From Paraphaeosphaeria minitans (taxonomy: Eukaryota; Ascomycota; Dothideomycetes; Pleosporales; Didymosphaeriaceae): DNA of 64,000 nt. Positions 1 to 11,253 of this stretch are shown here, one piece after another (position 1 is the stretch's first letter; every line of letters starts with the position of its first letter). The notes below the pieces were generated by a model. It made no database searches, was not told where the DNA came from, and was given only the letters and a program-made list of their open reading frames with translations. The position numbers and the translations under genes were made by a program. The stretch covers positions 496,001 through 560,000 of the forward strand of contig WJXW01000009.1 of NCBI GenBank assembly GCA_015832175.1, written 5' to 3'.

Positions 1-2
1 CT

Positions 3-257
3 GCGCACCTGCACATTAATATCTTACCGCAGTTCACGGGGCAGGGGTGGGGCGTGAAACTCATATCTGCATTTCTGTCTAAGATTAAGGAGCTCGGGGC
101 TTGCGGTGTCCATCTGGGCATGGTGGCTACGAATGATGGGGCAAGAAGATTCTATGAAAGACTCGGATTCGAGAGTTGTGGGAAGGTATTGGACGGAGGC
201 GTCAGTGGAGAGGCTGGTAGGGACGGAGGGGCCGTATGTTTGGTGAAAAAGCTGTGA
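3..257 (+). CDS. GNAT-family N-acetyltransferase, C-terminal part (cut by window start)
   Basis: The frame is open from base 3 to the stop ending at 257. It reads HLHINILPQF, then TGQGWG, then a helix, then NDGARRFYERLGFE. The Q/R-x-x-G-x-G/A acetyl-CoA pyrophosphate loop followed by the N-x-x-A-x-x-x-Y-x-x-x-G-F strand is the hallmark of the GNAT fold, here acetyl-CoA motifs A and B. These enzymes move an acetyl group from acetyl-CoA to an amine; the acceptor cannot be told from this fragment. The H-x-H-I-x-x-LP lead-in is typical of fungal homologues resembling the GNAT half of O-GlcNAcase-like proteins. The N-terminal half lies outside the window. A GTG at 54 is only an internal codon, because the conserved frame extends upstream of it. 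Confidence 0.8.
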   Translation, partial: AHLHINILPQFTGQGWGVKLISAFLSKIKELGACGVHLGMVATNDGARRFYERLGFESCGKVLDGGVSGEAGRDGGAVCLVKKL

Positions 258-2287
258 TAGGGAGACGTGCAGGTGGTAAGAGCTTTTCTAGGTAGAGGGT
301 CATGCTGAACTGAAGATAACCCATTCAAACCCTGGAACACCACAACTTTTGAAAATGACCAAGGGAGTCCACCTCCGCTCTATTGCACTGAGACGTACCA
401 CCAAGGAGCCTGGCAACCGAAAGATCCGGTTTATATGATTAGTGTCTCGAAGCAAATGTATGGACAGTTAACTACCGACTCTTCCAAATATTAGCTGGAG
501 ACGGTGATCGCGTTCGGAGGGTGGCCGGACACGGACGCCAAACAATACACCGCAAGAGAGCACGCAATCGCAATCATATGCCGCAGCTTCTTGCAGAGAG
601 ACGAGACAGCATGTTTCCTCTCTTCCACAAACTGCAAATTTGATTTGTTCAGCTATCGCATGTATTGCCAATCGTGATCGTCAGACCCTCCACTGGTGCA
701 GGAGATCCCGAGAAGTAACTTCCAAATCGCACACGTCAAACAGACTCCAGATTTGGCGCAACGTTTATTATCTTCGTCCGGAATGACGGCACACGCAAAG
801 CATTTTCCACAACGATCGACATGACTGGCGGACGAGACGGGTGCCATAAGCCAGCAGACACTACCATTACCACGCTGACAACTGGAGGCCGTCATGCCCT
901 GGTCGGGAGCGGGAGCTTGACCGAAAATCTACAAAATACTTGTAAACAAACAGGTCCTCGTTTCCACTGATGCCATTTTCCTGCCTGGATATCTAGCTCA
1001 AGACGGGAACTTTTCAACATATTCCGAAATGCTTTTCCTCGACTTGGTATGTCAGTTGGCAAACTAGTGCAGAAAACCCTGTATTACCTGCCCTGAGAGT
1101 GCACAGGGGTCGGATTGGGAGATGGAAGAAAGCACAACACGAGTAGGTATCGTGTTTCTGGCAATGTTTGTGCGACAACAGAGCACGTTAGGCAATGCCT
1201 ACGTCTATGACATCGATTTCGCAGAAGAACTCCCGGACATAGCGCTCAAACTAGTCATGCTGGGGTCTTTCACGCTTCATACTCCCGAGGCCGCTGGATC
1301 GAATCTTACCCCTCAATATAGGTAGGCGAGGTCTGGGAGAAGTGGAGACGTACGACGTGCGGACCGAGCACTCCTCCGGAGGAGTAGTCTGTGTCGGAAT
1401 TGAACGGGCGGACGAATGGAATCGTTATAGTGAGCTTGAAAGAAAAGAAAAGTCGCGAAGTTCGAGCGCTACGTAAACAGTGCCAGGCAGTGCTGGAAGA
1501 TCGCACGGTGAGGCCAGGACTGTGACCGAGTGCGGGGAAGCGCCGCCTTTTTCCGTGAAATTGAAGCTTCGGTGTCCCTCCGCCTCGTTGGAGTGCGACC
1601 ATACCTAACCGTGGAAGGTTTTCGGGTCATTGGGTCCAGCACAAGCAGAAGATCTTCTCTTGCACTAATCCCATATTTCGAAGCAGCTGCGTTGCGCAGC
1701 GATCCTGACTTCAGGATTTACCTACCGTAGAGTTTTGCATTGCCTGGCTGAATGCGGTACGATCTGATCCGACAAAGATACAGTCTAGGGTTTAGAATTG
1801 CGCCTTTACGAAGTTTTGCGCGAAGCGATGCGCAGGCTTGCTTTTGGGCGGTCGGCCGGACAGTGCAAAACTCTAGGTACGGCATCGGGTTCGGATGCGC
1901 CGAAGAATACCTATGGAGAGACCAGCGTACCCTGTACAAGCTGACAAGGCGTGAGCGTATTTGGAGATCTGCTGCTGCTGTATTGATTCATGCAGGCCTC
2001 TCTGTCGCGAAGCCACCAATTGTATGTGGACAGCAAATCGATGGCGCTCTGTGCAGCTTCCCCTCGCGCACATGCAGGCTTCAGTTTTCAGCCCGCAGAC
2101 TTCAGCCTGCTTAGTGAAAGTATAACAAGCACATAAAACTGCGACATGTCGTAGATTGAGGGGCAACAAGTATCACCCAGAGACGATCACGCAAGTGTCA
2201 TTGAACTATTTGGTGCGACAAGCGATTTTTATTTGCATTGCCAGCGGAAGAGAGTGCTGCCATAGGTAGTACTCGATAGGGACCGGC
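258..2287. other. Gene-poor stretch, no gene recognised
   Basis: About 2 kb without a convincing gene. On the minus strand a small cysteine-rich frame (895 to 653, with CGKC and CLTC pairs) and a second one (671 to 468) overlap in different phases. They could be exons of a small cysteine-rich protein, but I recognise no family and no clean splice pair. The rest holds only short frames on both strands. Confidence 0.4.
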
Positions 2288-4497
2288 ATGGTGAGTGTGA
2301 CTAACCAGACTTTTAGGACTCTTGTTACTACTACAGTGACCGACATAATCTAGGCGCAGAGGAATATCATCAACATTAGAGAATGGGATTCCAATGGTCG
2401 CCTTGAGCTTTGGCAGCCGCCAGAGCCAGAGGATTTCAGCCTCTTTGCCGAGAAGCTGACCGAAATCAAGCATGCTCGCTTGAGAAGGTCCTCTCGACAG
2501 GAATGGACTGGTCAAGCAACGTGGATCCATATCCCTAGGAACGAAATGGCACTTTGTGAGGTAATGACAGTCGTAAGACCATCACACATTCACTAAAGTT
2601 CTACACAGGAGGTCCTATTACTTCTCTGTCATGATTCGCAGTATGAATATATAATTGACACAGACCGCTGGGAAGGTCAAGTGCAAGTAGGTTGGAGCGG
2701 TGACGATAAGACGAAGGAAGCCATTGATGGCGTGCCTCACATGAGTGCTACGGCATTTAAAAGCAAGCTACGTCAGTCCCGACGAAAACCACTCATTTCG
2801 AGATTATATTAGGTATTGATATCCGCAGGCGTCGAAGGTACCGAGTGGTTGGAGAGTGAGACCGGCACGATTGAGACCGAAATACTCTACGTGAGTTGCT
2901 TGCGTGTATTGATCGGTCTACTAATAAGATTCGAAGCTACCGTTCCTGAACACAGAGTTGAAAAGTGATCACATGCGTAATACTGCAAAGAGATATGACA
3001 GTTACGAGCGTCACCGAAACAAGAAACGTGGTATACATCCGCGAAGAGGTCTTGACGAGATCGGGTACGATTACCATTCAAGGAGCGATCTGGAACGACG
3101 AAACCGAGATCAGGTTATGACCAAATTCCTCAAACATGAAAGCAACAAGGTACACCGCAGCTCGCAGTCGGGACCACCACAAGACATGCCGGTTGAACAC
3201 GAGCTTGTGGTCGCGGATCAGCTGTGGCTATGGATTCTAGACTCAGGTATACTGCCCCCGATTACACATCCCGAGGATGCCAGGACCTTATGTTAAGAGG
3301 AGTAGTGACCCCCAACAGATACTATTGTCACTAGCTTTCCCGCCAAGGCCGATGAATATCTCAGCAACTCCTGCGTTTTTCCGGGTTCAACGTGTATGAA
3401 TCTTCACTGCGAGTGTTTGATCGTCGAGCGTATCAACAAGACACAAAGGACGCAAACAGCCCAGCAGATGTCGTCCCACATCATACATCAGTGCTCGAGG
3501 CTTCTGCTCGAAAGTCGAGGCAAATTGCGAAGGTACTATTATGAAGGTCCGGGTGTAGTGCGAGATTCTATCGTTGACGTTTTCCGGAAGTACATTGCGC
3601 AACAGGCAAGTTTGGCACTGAAATCGCCTCTGGAAGTTTACTGATGATTATAGAGAGCCACTTGCGCAGACATTTTCGACACCTTTGAAATCGAAGTCAT
3701 CAGAAGGTCAGAGCCGCAGACATCCAGAGTGTTCAGATCGAATGATCATCTCAACATAGAGAGCGACATCCACGCCGTAGGGGAGACCCGAGATGTAATT
3801 GAGGAACTTGAGATGATACTTCATGTGACCGAGCTGCAGCTACGTGTGCTGGAGAGCGCAAAATATGGCTCGATCTGGAAACTTGTTAATGAGATTCACC
3901 AGCAGCTTGGTAATCTACGCAATCAAGCCAAAGATGTGCATGAGATGGTAAGTCTATAGATGCAGACAATCTTCAATTTGTTGACTGTATGCAGTTATTC
4001 AAAACTCTGGAATTGAAACAGACTCAACTGAGCATACACCAAAGTGACCTTACAATACACCAGAGCGACCTTGCGATCTACCAAGGCGACGTTGCGCTAC
4101 GTCAGAGTCGAACTGTGCTCGTGTTCACAATCGTGACAATTGTCTTTGTAAGCTGTTAAAGCTACGGCTCCAGTGCCAGCTGACCGGGTTGTTTTCATAG
4201 CTTCCTCTGAGCTTTATCAGCTCTATATTTGGGATGAATGCCAGCGAGCTCACGGCTGGTTCACCCGTAGATCTTGGACGGATCTTTGCCTATATGTGTA
4301 TGCCCAAAACAATGGTCAAATTTCAAATAAACACTAAGACTAGCATAGTTCCCATCAGCTTTGCGTTGTCTGTACTCGTCCTTTTGTGGGCATTGTGGTA
4401 TAAGGAACAAAATTCTGCCCCACGCCTGAATAGGGGAATCTCTACGTGGGTCAAACGATTGTTTCTAAGAAAGCGCGACAGGCCAAATCATGTATAA
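2288..4497 (+). CDS. CorA-like Mg2+ transporter-family membrane protein, nine exons
   Basis: Exons 2288-2290, 2360-2560, 2609-2771, 2829-2890, 2937-3246, 3319-3605, 3654-3947, 3995-4147 and 4201-4497 join to 589 aa with all phases closing. The C-terminus holds two membrane helices: the first ends in the diagnostic GMN motif (SSIFGMNASEL, around base 4230), the second is IVPISFALSVLVLLWALWY. Conserved features of the fungal group are WLES, LPFLNTE and LDSDTIVTSFP. GMN is the selectivity signature of CorA/Mrs2/Alr channels, but fungal proteins of this large soluble-domain type are mostly uncharacterised, so magnesium transport is inferred. Just before helix 1 is a short repeat (SIHQSDL, TIHQSDL, AIYQGDV, ALRQSR). 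The start codon stands alone as exon 1, chosen because GTGAGT follows directly and reading through meets a stop. One intron (3606-3653) uses a GC donor. Confidence 0.82.
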
Positions 4498-4711
4498 GTG
4501 GGGACTCGGAAAGAATACTCGGAGGGTAGGAACGGTAGTGTTATGATATAGGTCCCCTTTCTAACATAAAAATTGACAGCGCATGTAATTTCCGTCTTTG
4601 CGCAAAGCTCTCAGATTCTCTTCTGTCAAACACACCGCAGCGGCGATTTCCCCTTCTCTGACTCCATCTAAGCAGTAGACATGCTGACACCATTATACTC
4701 TTGATAGTCTC

Positions 4712-5650
4712 TCAAAGCGGGTTACAGTCATCGCAGTCCTCGTCTCCACAGGTAGGAATTTTCAACACCCACCCAGGCGGCAATAAGTTTACCAGGTCCT
4801 CCTCAGGTTTTGGATCTGGCGGTTTCTGACGTCCTTCGTTCCTCATGATCCTCAATCCTTCGCTACCCACCCATTCAAACAATACCCAAGAATTCCAATT
4901 CGGCATATCGACAATGCCAAGCTCCCACCTGTGCACCTTGATTCTGTCGAAAAAAGACATGAGTTGTCGCATGATGTCTCCCGTCTGTTCTGAGCCGGAG
5001 GTCCAGATGCTAGGCTTAATTTTCCTCTTCCCAGCACCGCGGAGCTGGTAACTGTTTCCAATGAATCGCAGCGTATCCAGCTGCATGTGAGCAGCACGCA
5101 TGAACTCGCTCAGCTCCTTCAGTTGCTCGGTAGTGTCTATGCCATCGCATTCATCCCAGTGCTCGTATCGTTTTGGTGTTTCGAAGTTAGTCAGGTTGTC
5201 AACATTAACTTCCATCTTGCGAATACGCGCTGTATTCACGGGAATCCGTGTTGTCCAATGTCTATTGATCGCGCTTGTTAGCATCCCTTGGGGCGAGCAA
5301 CGTCTGCAGTCCCTGCAAATGATGCCTTCCTTCCCACAGACGACAAATTCTGCGTTGCGCGTGAACTGCTCCAGAGCTTCGGAGAAAATAGCTTTGCATG
5401 TCATGATCCAGTCCATCCGGAAATCCTCGTAGCCGGAAGCATATCGCTGCTCCCTGCAGTTGGGATCCGTTAGCGGATAGCGCAGTGTGAGATTGTTGAG
5501 ATGTGGTTGTGAGCCTGTGAACGATTGAGGCGAGGTCGGGAACGCAGCGTGCATGCAGCGAAAGTAGAGAAAGACGTGGTGGTATATTTGTTCCCGGATC
5601 TCGAGAGGAAGTCTGAAGAGGAGAGACGACGACTGCGTTGAGGTGGCCAT
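4712..5650 (-). CDS. Fungal 2EXR/DUF7730-type (F-box-like) protein, 312 aa
   Basis: A single uninterrupted frame. Near the N-terminus it has LFRLPLEIREQIYHHVF, the leucine/proline/arginine helix that opens the fungal 2EXR/DUF7730 families and resembles an F-box. It continues with an internal hydrophobic helix (WIMTCKAIFSEAL) and a cysteine-rich patch (VCGKEGIICRDCRRC). The tail ends in a second acidic cysteine cluster (CGDEDCDDCNPL). Such proteins are greatly expanded in filamentous ascomycetes and most have no assigned function; a role in ubiquitin ligase substrate choice is often guessed but not shown. No signal peptide or membrane segment. The ATG at 5650 is the only in-frame start before the conserved helix. 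Confidence 0.72.
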   Translation of the reverse strand: MATSTQSSSLLFRLPLEIREQIYHHVFLYFRCMHAAFPTSPQSFTGSQPHLNNLTLRYPLTDPNCREQRYASGYEDFRMDWIMTCKAIFSEALEQFTRNAEFVVCGKEGIICRDCRRCSPQGMLTSAINRHWTTRIPVNTARIRKMEVNVDNLTNFETPKRYEHWDECDGIDTTEQLKELSEFMRAAHMQLDTLRFIGNSYQLRGAGKRKIKPSIWTSGSEQTGDIMRQLMSFFDRIKVHRWELGIVDMPNWNSWVLFEWVGSEGLRIMRNEGRQKPPDPKPEEDLVNLLPPGWVLKIPTCGDEDCDDCNPL

Positions 5651-6547
5651 CTTCTAAGTGGTGTTGGTGGCTAAGTTTTGTACGGTAGCTGTCGCAGCAG
5701 GACAAAATAAGCTGAGCACAGGGCAATATCGTCCAGTTGCAAACCGCAAGATCTATTGGGGGCTGCTTCGCGCTTTATAAGCTGACGAAGCGATTTGCGG
5801 GTGAAGCTGCGAAGTGGCTGCGATGGGAGATGCCTAGCGTGGATTGGGTGCCTAGCGACCGCATCGAGGTCACCCAACTACACAGTGTTATTGTGGCCCC
5901 CTATAGTTTATTTTTAATTTTATTCATATTGAGCTTGTAGCCTATCGATTTCTTTATTGGAGAGAAAAGTCAAGTCGGTTCGCAGTATCAGAGAGCGGAT
6001 ATTAGTGAAATCCCAAGTTCTTGTGAGGCATCGGGAAACCTCCATCTACGGTACCTACAATAGGTATCTAGCCCTGATCCCGCTTCGAGAAATTTCAGGA
6101 AGATCTATAACAAGCCAGTGACACTATCAATGCCGACAGGCCTCTTTGAATTTGAGTGCCACATTGGCTTTCATGCATGCCTAAAGCATGAACGCATCAT
6201 GATAATCGCCACCTGATGCTCAGGTTAATGACAGCCAAGTTTGTACACGCGGAACAGCATCGAGGGGTCAGATCAACTGTGAAGCGTGTGCCATGTACTT
6301 GCTGATTGCATGAGTATAGTTGTATTACTAGACACTGCTCACCGTAAGCTTTTCGACTCAAGTCGCATGTCTGGACTGCATATGACGCCATCAAGCCCAA
6401 TTGGCACCATGGAGAGGCAACACGAGAATTTTTTTATTAGTCGCTACATCTAGGTGCCCTGTGATATCCTTCTATTCAAATTCCCACAAACCATTCTCCA
6501 TCTCTATAGTCTACTACTTTCTCCTTTGTCCGATCCAATTCGTGTTA
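5651..6547. other. Intergenic, nothing recognised
   Basis: About 900 bases between the 5' end of the 2EXR-type gene and the 3' end of the permease. I see only short frames and moderately AT-rich sequence around 5900-5960. Confidence 0.5.
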
Positions 6548-8362
6548 TCAATACTTTGTAAGAGGCATCTCGAACGTCTTACGTGCCCTGATAACCCAAT
6601 GCAATAGCGCACCAATAACAACAGCTCCAAAGATTGGTCCGGCATAGTTCATGTTCTGCTTTGTGATCGGTAACGCCTGAGGGAAAGGCATCCAGATAAC
6701 CACGTAGACTAGATAGCATAGCGCGAAGATGTTGATCGGAATTCCGAGAGCGCCAAGCTTGAATGGGCCGTAGGGAGGAGGCGAGCCGCGTAATTTGCGG
6801 AGGAGGATGAAGATGATAGGCAGAAAGTAAGAAACATGGAGGGCGAGAGCTTGAAGCGAGATGAGCGCGTTGAACGCGGTGGACGAGGCGATGTAAATCA
6901 GAGAAAGACATATTGTTACGGCGACAAGGAGGAGGAGGGCATTCACAGGGAGCTTGAGTGTGGGGTGTACCTGTGAGATGTTATGACTACTGGAAGAAAA
7001 CCCAGTACAAGAGACTCACATATGCGAAGAATTTCGAGAATGGTAAACCATTGTCACGAGCGAAAACCCAAACGAGACGTGATACCGAAGCGAGGGCGTT
7101 GAACATTGCGAGAAATATCATCACGGCAACGAGAGAAACCATGGCGTTGGTCGCCGCCTTTGAAGCAGTCGCACGATATATCGCGAAGATCAACGGCAGA
7201 GGTGCTCGCACAAGTTCTTCGTCAAGAGGTCCAATGAAGAATAAGAGGACCAGGACAAAGGCGAAGAGCATGACAGAATTGACTGTGCAGGCGAGAATGA
7301 TACTTCGTGGTACTCTTGTGCGCACTTTCTTCACTTCGTCACCTGTAAGTATGTCAGTGGACTATACAGTGAACATGTTTAGACTCACTCATGTGCAAAA
7401 CACTGTCGAACCCAGTCACAGAGAAGGTCACGGTCAACAACCCCAGACCCCAAGATACACCCTTGTTGTTCCAACCCGAATCTTCCCATAGCAAAGTCCT
7501 GAAGACAAAGTCTGAGCTGTTGCGTTGGCCGAAAACAGTGAGGATCACAATAAACACGATGAACAGGACAATGTGCAGTACACCGCCAGCCATCTCGAAC
7601 GAGTTCAGAAGTTTCCTGAACCACAAATTTGACAAGAATGGGACTGCCATCGACGAAATCATGATTAGACTTGTATGCCATCGTTGTGGCTCGTAGCTCT
7701 CGTAATTGAAAATTGCGAGGGAGCTCAAGATGTTGGCCAAAATGGAAGGAGGTCCTGCACAAGCAAAGGTCCATGCAGCTGTTGTGATCCATCCTAATAC
7801 CGAGTCAACAGATGAGCAGTAGGGTTGACTGGATTGTATCGCCCAAATCCTACATACCCTGTAGGAGCCCCCAGAATCGTCCTGTGTTGGACGGTGCTAG
7901 GTTCGCAGACCATCGATATTGAGCACCAACAGTGGGATCGCTGTGACTTATGAGCAAGACTCTCGGGGTCAAGACTGATTGCTCACATCGAAGCAAGTTC
8001 GGCAAGCGAGAAGCCGACAGCGCAACAACCGAAGCCTGCAAGAATAGAGCCATAAACCATGGAACTAGGCCCTCCATTGCTAAGTGCAAACTGAAAAGTT
8101 ACTGCGAAGGACTCCCACGATGCCAGAATGATCACGCCGAAGTTGACAACACTGGCCAAGTTTATATATCGCTAGTGATAGTGTCAGTGATAATATTGAT
8201 GCTGCCTGTGTTTTTCCTGACCTCGAGTCTGTGAGTTACACGCTCATGAGTGGGGAGCTCGCCCGGTGACACGAGACCCTTGTCGCCATGAACAGTCACT
8301 TTCCCGACTTCGCCGAGTGCTATGTTAGCATCCGATTCAGTATCGCCTACGTTCAATACCAT
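6548..8362 (-). CDS. APC-superfamily amino acid/GABA/choline-type permease, six exons
   Basis: Exons (minus strand) 8362-8222, 8171-7987, 7946-7858, 7793-7389, 7342-7020 and 6970-6548 join in frame to 521 aa, the usual length for fungal permeases. The protein has about twelve hydrophobic helices. Family marks are the re-entrant FALSNGGPSS loop of helix 1, HSDPTVGAQYRWS after helix 2, the FSVTGFDSVLHMSDE segment and the VPRSI helix. These match the fungal GABA/choline/amino-acid transporter branch (Uga4/Hnm1/Tpo5-like), which imports small amines with protons at the plasma membrane. The exact substrate cannot be read from sequence. Every intron has a GTRNGT-like donor and AG acceptor, and the N-terminus is cytosolic without a signal peptide. 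It is transcribed divergently from the DNA glycosylase gene. Confidence 0.9.
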
Positions 8363-8946
8363 ATCTACAACAAAGCTCCTAGGTCACAGGAAACGATTAC
8401 CGTTCAATGAAGGAATCGAGAAAAGGGCAGAGTGCTGACAGACCCCACCACCGCTCAACGCCCATCATGCAGTGTGACACGAGCATCGAACTGCATGCCC
8501 AGCTTGTCGGGCTAAATCCTCTTGTTCCCCTTCGCCTCCGCATGACGTTTCTTTCGCGCTTGACACTACCAGCGCCATGACTAGATGCCCAGACCGGTGA
8601 CCGTATCGCAAATGTTGAAGATGTTGTATCAGAGCATCGTGAGCGTCCATGAGACCAGCAGATCCTGTTGTGGTGAGCGCGAATCCTACATGACGTCATT
8701 GTTCCCAATAGAGCTTAGTGGTCTTTTAGCTTAGCGACCTCCAAGTGTCGATAGCTTTGCACATCAAACGGTCAATCTTTGATGACTACGCGGTGTTTGT
8801 GAAGCCGTTCTTAAGTTAATTTAATATTTAAAATAGAAGCAAAGCCCTGGCGGTGAATTAGCTGCCAAGACGCACCCCCCTCCCCGTCGTTTTCAAGCTC
8901 GCAGAACCCTCGCTCGCTGCCCATTTATATCCACTGGATTTGCAAT
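8363..8946. promoter_or_regulatory. Divergent intergenic region between permease and DNA glycosylase
   Basis: 584 bases separate the two start codons, so this stretch should carry both promoters. It has an AT-rich block (about 8810-8840, TTAATTTAATATTT) and a C-run before the glycosylase start. No specific factor site can be assigned. Confidence 0.4.
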
Positions 8947-9891
8947 ATGGACGACGACCACCATCAGTTACTATCTCCCGCGCAGCTCATCGTGCGAGCC
9001 TGTGCATCCTTAGAACTTGGATCGTCCGTCTTAACCCAAGCTGCTACCGACTTATCATCAGCGACAGCTTTACTCAACCGGAGCATAGCACCTCGCCCGC
9101 AACAGAGGGGACGAAAGTCATCTAAGAAAAGCGTTCCAAAGTCAACGTCTCAGAACGGACCAAAAAACCCCACGATCTCTCCATACTTCCCCGAACCTGT
9201 GGCAAGACCGAAGAAGAAACCAAGTGCAGGCCCCACCATATCTCCATTCTTCCCTGAGCCCTTCTCTCGCGAACGCCCACCACCCGGATTGATCTTCGAG
9301 CTACGAACCCCAGAGTTCGGCCTCATTCAAGAGCGTATATGTGAGAGTTTATTCGCACTCGTCATCCAAGCCATCCTATGGAACAAAACTAAGGGCGCCG
9401 CAGCCCGACCTATCTTATGGAAAGTCTTATGCACATACCCAACACCAGAGGTACTCGCGTCTGCCGACCCGGTTGCAGTTCAAGAACTCATCCGCATACT
9501 TGGACTTCAAGAGCGAAGAGCGCAATGTCTGGTCAAGCTGGCCAATGTTTGGGTAGCTTCTCCACCGTCAGCTGAACGACGCTATGGTCGTCGCGATTAT
9601 CCGAAAAAAGGCCATGCTAAAGACGTGAAAGATCGTGAGCTGCTAGCCCCCGATGACGAGCGAGAAGGCTGGGAGATCGGGCATCTCCCTGGTATTGGAG
9701 AGTATGCACTTGATTCATTCCGCATATTCGGACGAGATCGGTTGCGCGGGCTTCAGCATGCGGAAGAAATAGAGCTCGAGTGGACGCGGGTTGTTCCAAG
9801 CGATAAAGAGCTTGCTCCGTATGTTAAATTCAAGTGGGCTCAAGAAGGGTGGGATTATGATATCGTGTCTGGCGCCAGACAACGGTTATAG
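8947..9891 (+). CDS. MBD4-like HhH-GPD DNA glycosylase, 314 aa
   Basis: Intronless. The C-terminal two thirds is an HhH-GPD fold as in MBD4: QAILWNKTKG, helices ending ILGLQERRA, the hairpin HLPGIGEYALDSFRIF and a C-terminal EWTRVVPSDKELAPYVKFKW block. In MBD4 the aspartate of this hairpin segment is catalytic; here it is Asp256. MBD4 enzymes remove thymine or uracil from T:G/U:G mismatches made by deamination at CpG, starting base excision repair in the nucleus. There is no methyl-CpG-binding domain. Instead the disordered basic N-terminus has two near-identical motifs, PTISPYFPEP (residues 75-84) and PTISPFFPEP (96-105), which resemble PCNA-binding PIP boxes without the first Gln. A fungus-specific charged loop (about residues 200-245) interrupts the domain before the hairpin. 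A bifunctional glycosylase/lyase is less likely because the hairpin lacks the lysine. Confidence 0.85.
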   Translation: MDDDHHQLLSPAQLIVRACASLELGSSVLTQAATDLSSATALLNRSIAPRPQQRGRKSSKKSVPKSTSQNGPKNPTISPYFPEPVARPKKKPSAGPTISPFFPEPFSRERPPPGLIFELRTPEFGLIQERICESLFALVIQAILWNKTKGAAARPILWKVLCTYPTPEVLASADPVAVQELIRILGLQERRAQCLVKLANVWVASPPSAERRYGRRDYPKKGHAKDVKDRELLAPDDEREGWEIGHLPGIGEYALDSFRIFGRDRLRGLQHAEEIELEWTRVVPSDKELAPYVKFKWAQEGWDYDIVSGARQRL

Positions 9892-10682
9892 AATTTGCAT
9901 GGTTTCACGACAGGGTATTATCATGCTCACACCAAAAGATACTGCGACTACTCTGCATCGTGAATCTGGCCAATTATTGTTGTGCGCACAAAGAAAGAAC
10001 GATCTTATTCATCTTGCAGAAAGATGCACGAAAAGGGTAACAAACTTAGCGTCGGAGTCGGCCACAAACATGTGAGATTCGCGGCTATTGGACTTTTTCG
10101 AGCAGCACAGGTGGCGATTAGGTAGTACTATAGTATCGCGTGCACACTTGACGGAACTCGAGACTTTGCTTAAGTCTCCGTCAATCGGAACGCGCTGAGT
10201 ATCACATGCACAGTAAATCTTACTTATTCAATCAGTATACCACCTTTGTGGAATTATTCTTAGCAACTTCGTCCGTGATGGCCTAGTACATCTTTCCCAA
10301 CGCATACTCATGGTGAACTCGAAGCTGCCGCCATGTGAGGCAGGATTAACCTTGGCTTATCTTTCACTAGCCAACACAGAAACTCTGCACCATCGCATAC
10401 CGCAACACCAAGCTGAGTCACTCTTAGACTGGGCAAGTGCTATGCTAATGGGGCTGTCCGTTCAACGAAGATATTTCTGGTCTTGCCGACCTGTCACTTT
10501 CATCTGCCAAGCGCTCCAGTCTACAGACGGATTGTGTGATTAGACTCTTCCCATAAAACCTACAGCCCGGGGAGTTCCATATAACGGTCACCGTGTAGTC
10601 CATGTTCTGACAAGCCTATGATTCCCTCCTGCCTTCACCAAACCGAGAATCTCATGAGTTATGTAAATGCTACCGTATTTTC
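9892..10682. other. Intergenic, nothing recognised
   Basis: About 790 bases with only short frames and no recognisable protein similarity or RNA gene. Confidence 0.5.
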
Positions 10683-11004
10683 TTGAATCCGGCTGTAAAA
10701 TCAGCTTTACTTTCGCTAGCTTTATCTTCGGTTATAACGTTCTACGCATGCGCTAGAAAGACGAAAGACCGTCTTCCACTAGGTCCTCGAGGGATGCCCC
10801 TGCTCGGCAACATCAAAGACTTTCCACTATCAGGGAAGCTTGAGTATCACCATTGGTTAAAGCGCGAAGACATCTATGGACCTATGGACCTACTAGCTCA
10901 GCCATAGTCATGGGCCAGACCCTTGTGTTCATTCACGATGAAACATTGTTGTTGAATTGCTAGAGAAACGTTCAACGATTTATTCAGGGCGACCAAGACT
11001 AAAT
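10683..11004 (+). pseudogene. Cytochrome P450 N-terminal fragment, decayed
   Basis: A hydrophobic N-terminal helix is followed by the proline-rich hinge LPLGPRGMPLLGNIKDFP and then YHHWLKREDIYGP, the unmistakable start of a fungal O-methylsterigmatocystin-oxidoreductase-like P450. No ATG opens the frame. The frame hits a stop at about 10905, but the family sequence continues in other phases: MGQTLVFIHDE (about 10908-10943) and VELLEKRSTIYSGRPRLNF (about 10950-11000), again ending in a stop. The I-helix, ExxR and heme-binding cysteine regions are absent. At least two frameshifts plus truncation make this a relic of roughly the first 100 residues. Next to it lies an MFS relic, so an oxidation/transport gene pair may have decayed together. 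Confidence 0.8.
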
Positions 11005-11253
11005 TTCGTTCGATAAGCCGGAGACGAGAGCAGCAGTGGTATAGTCGCCATTGTACGAATCCTCAGTACGTCCATAGGTACCGCGGTGCATACCTCCGGT
11101 GGCCATGGGTAGCATGTTTTTCCGACCTATGATGATATACTGCTGTCTTTGGTAGGTCCATGTTTGTCCATCTTTCCTCGGGTCGATGCTGACATAAGTA
11201 AACCGCAACGCTCAGGTACTGGGATCGCAACATCCCTCTAATATTCCGTACTG

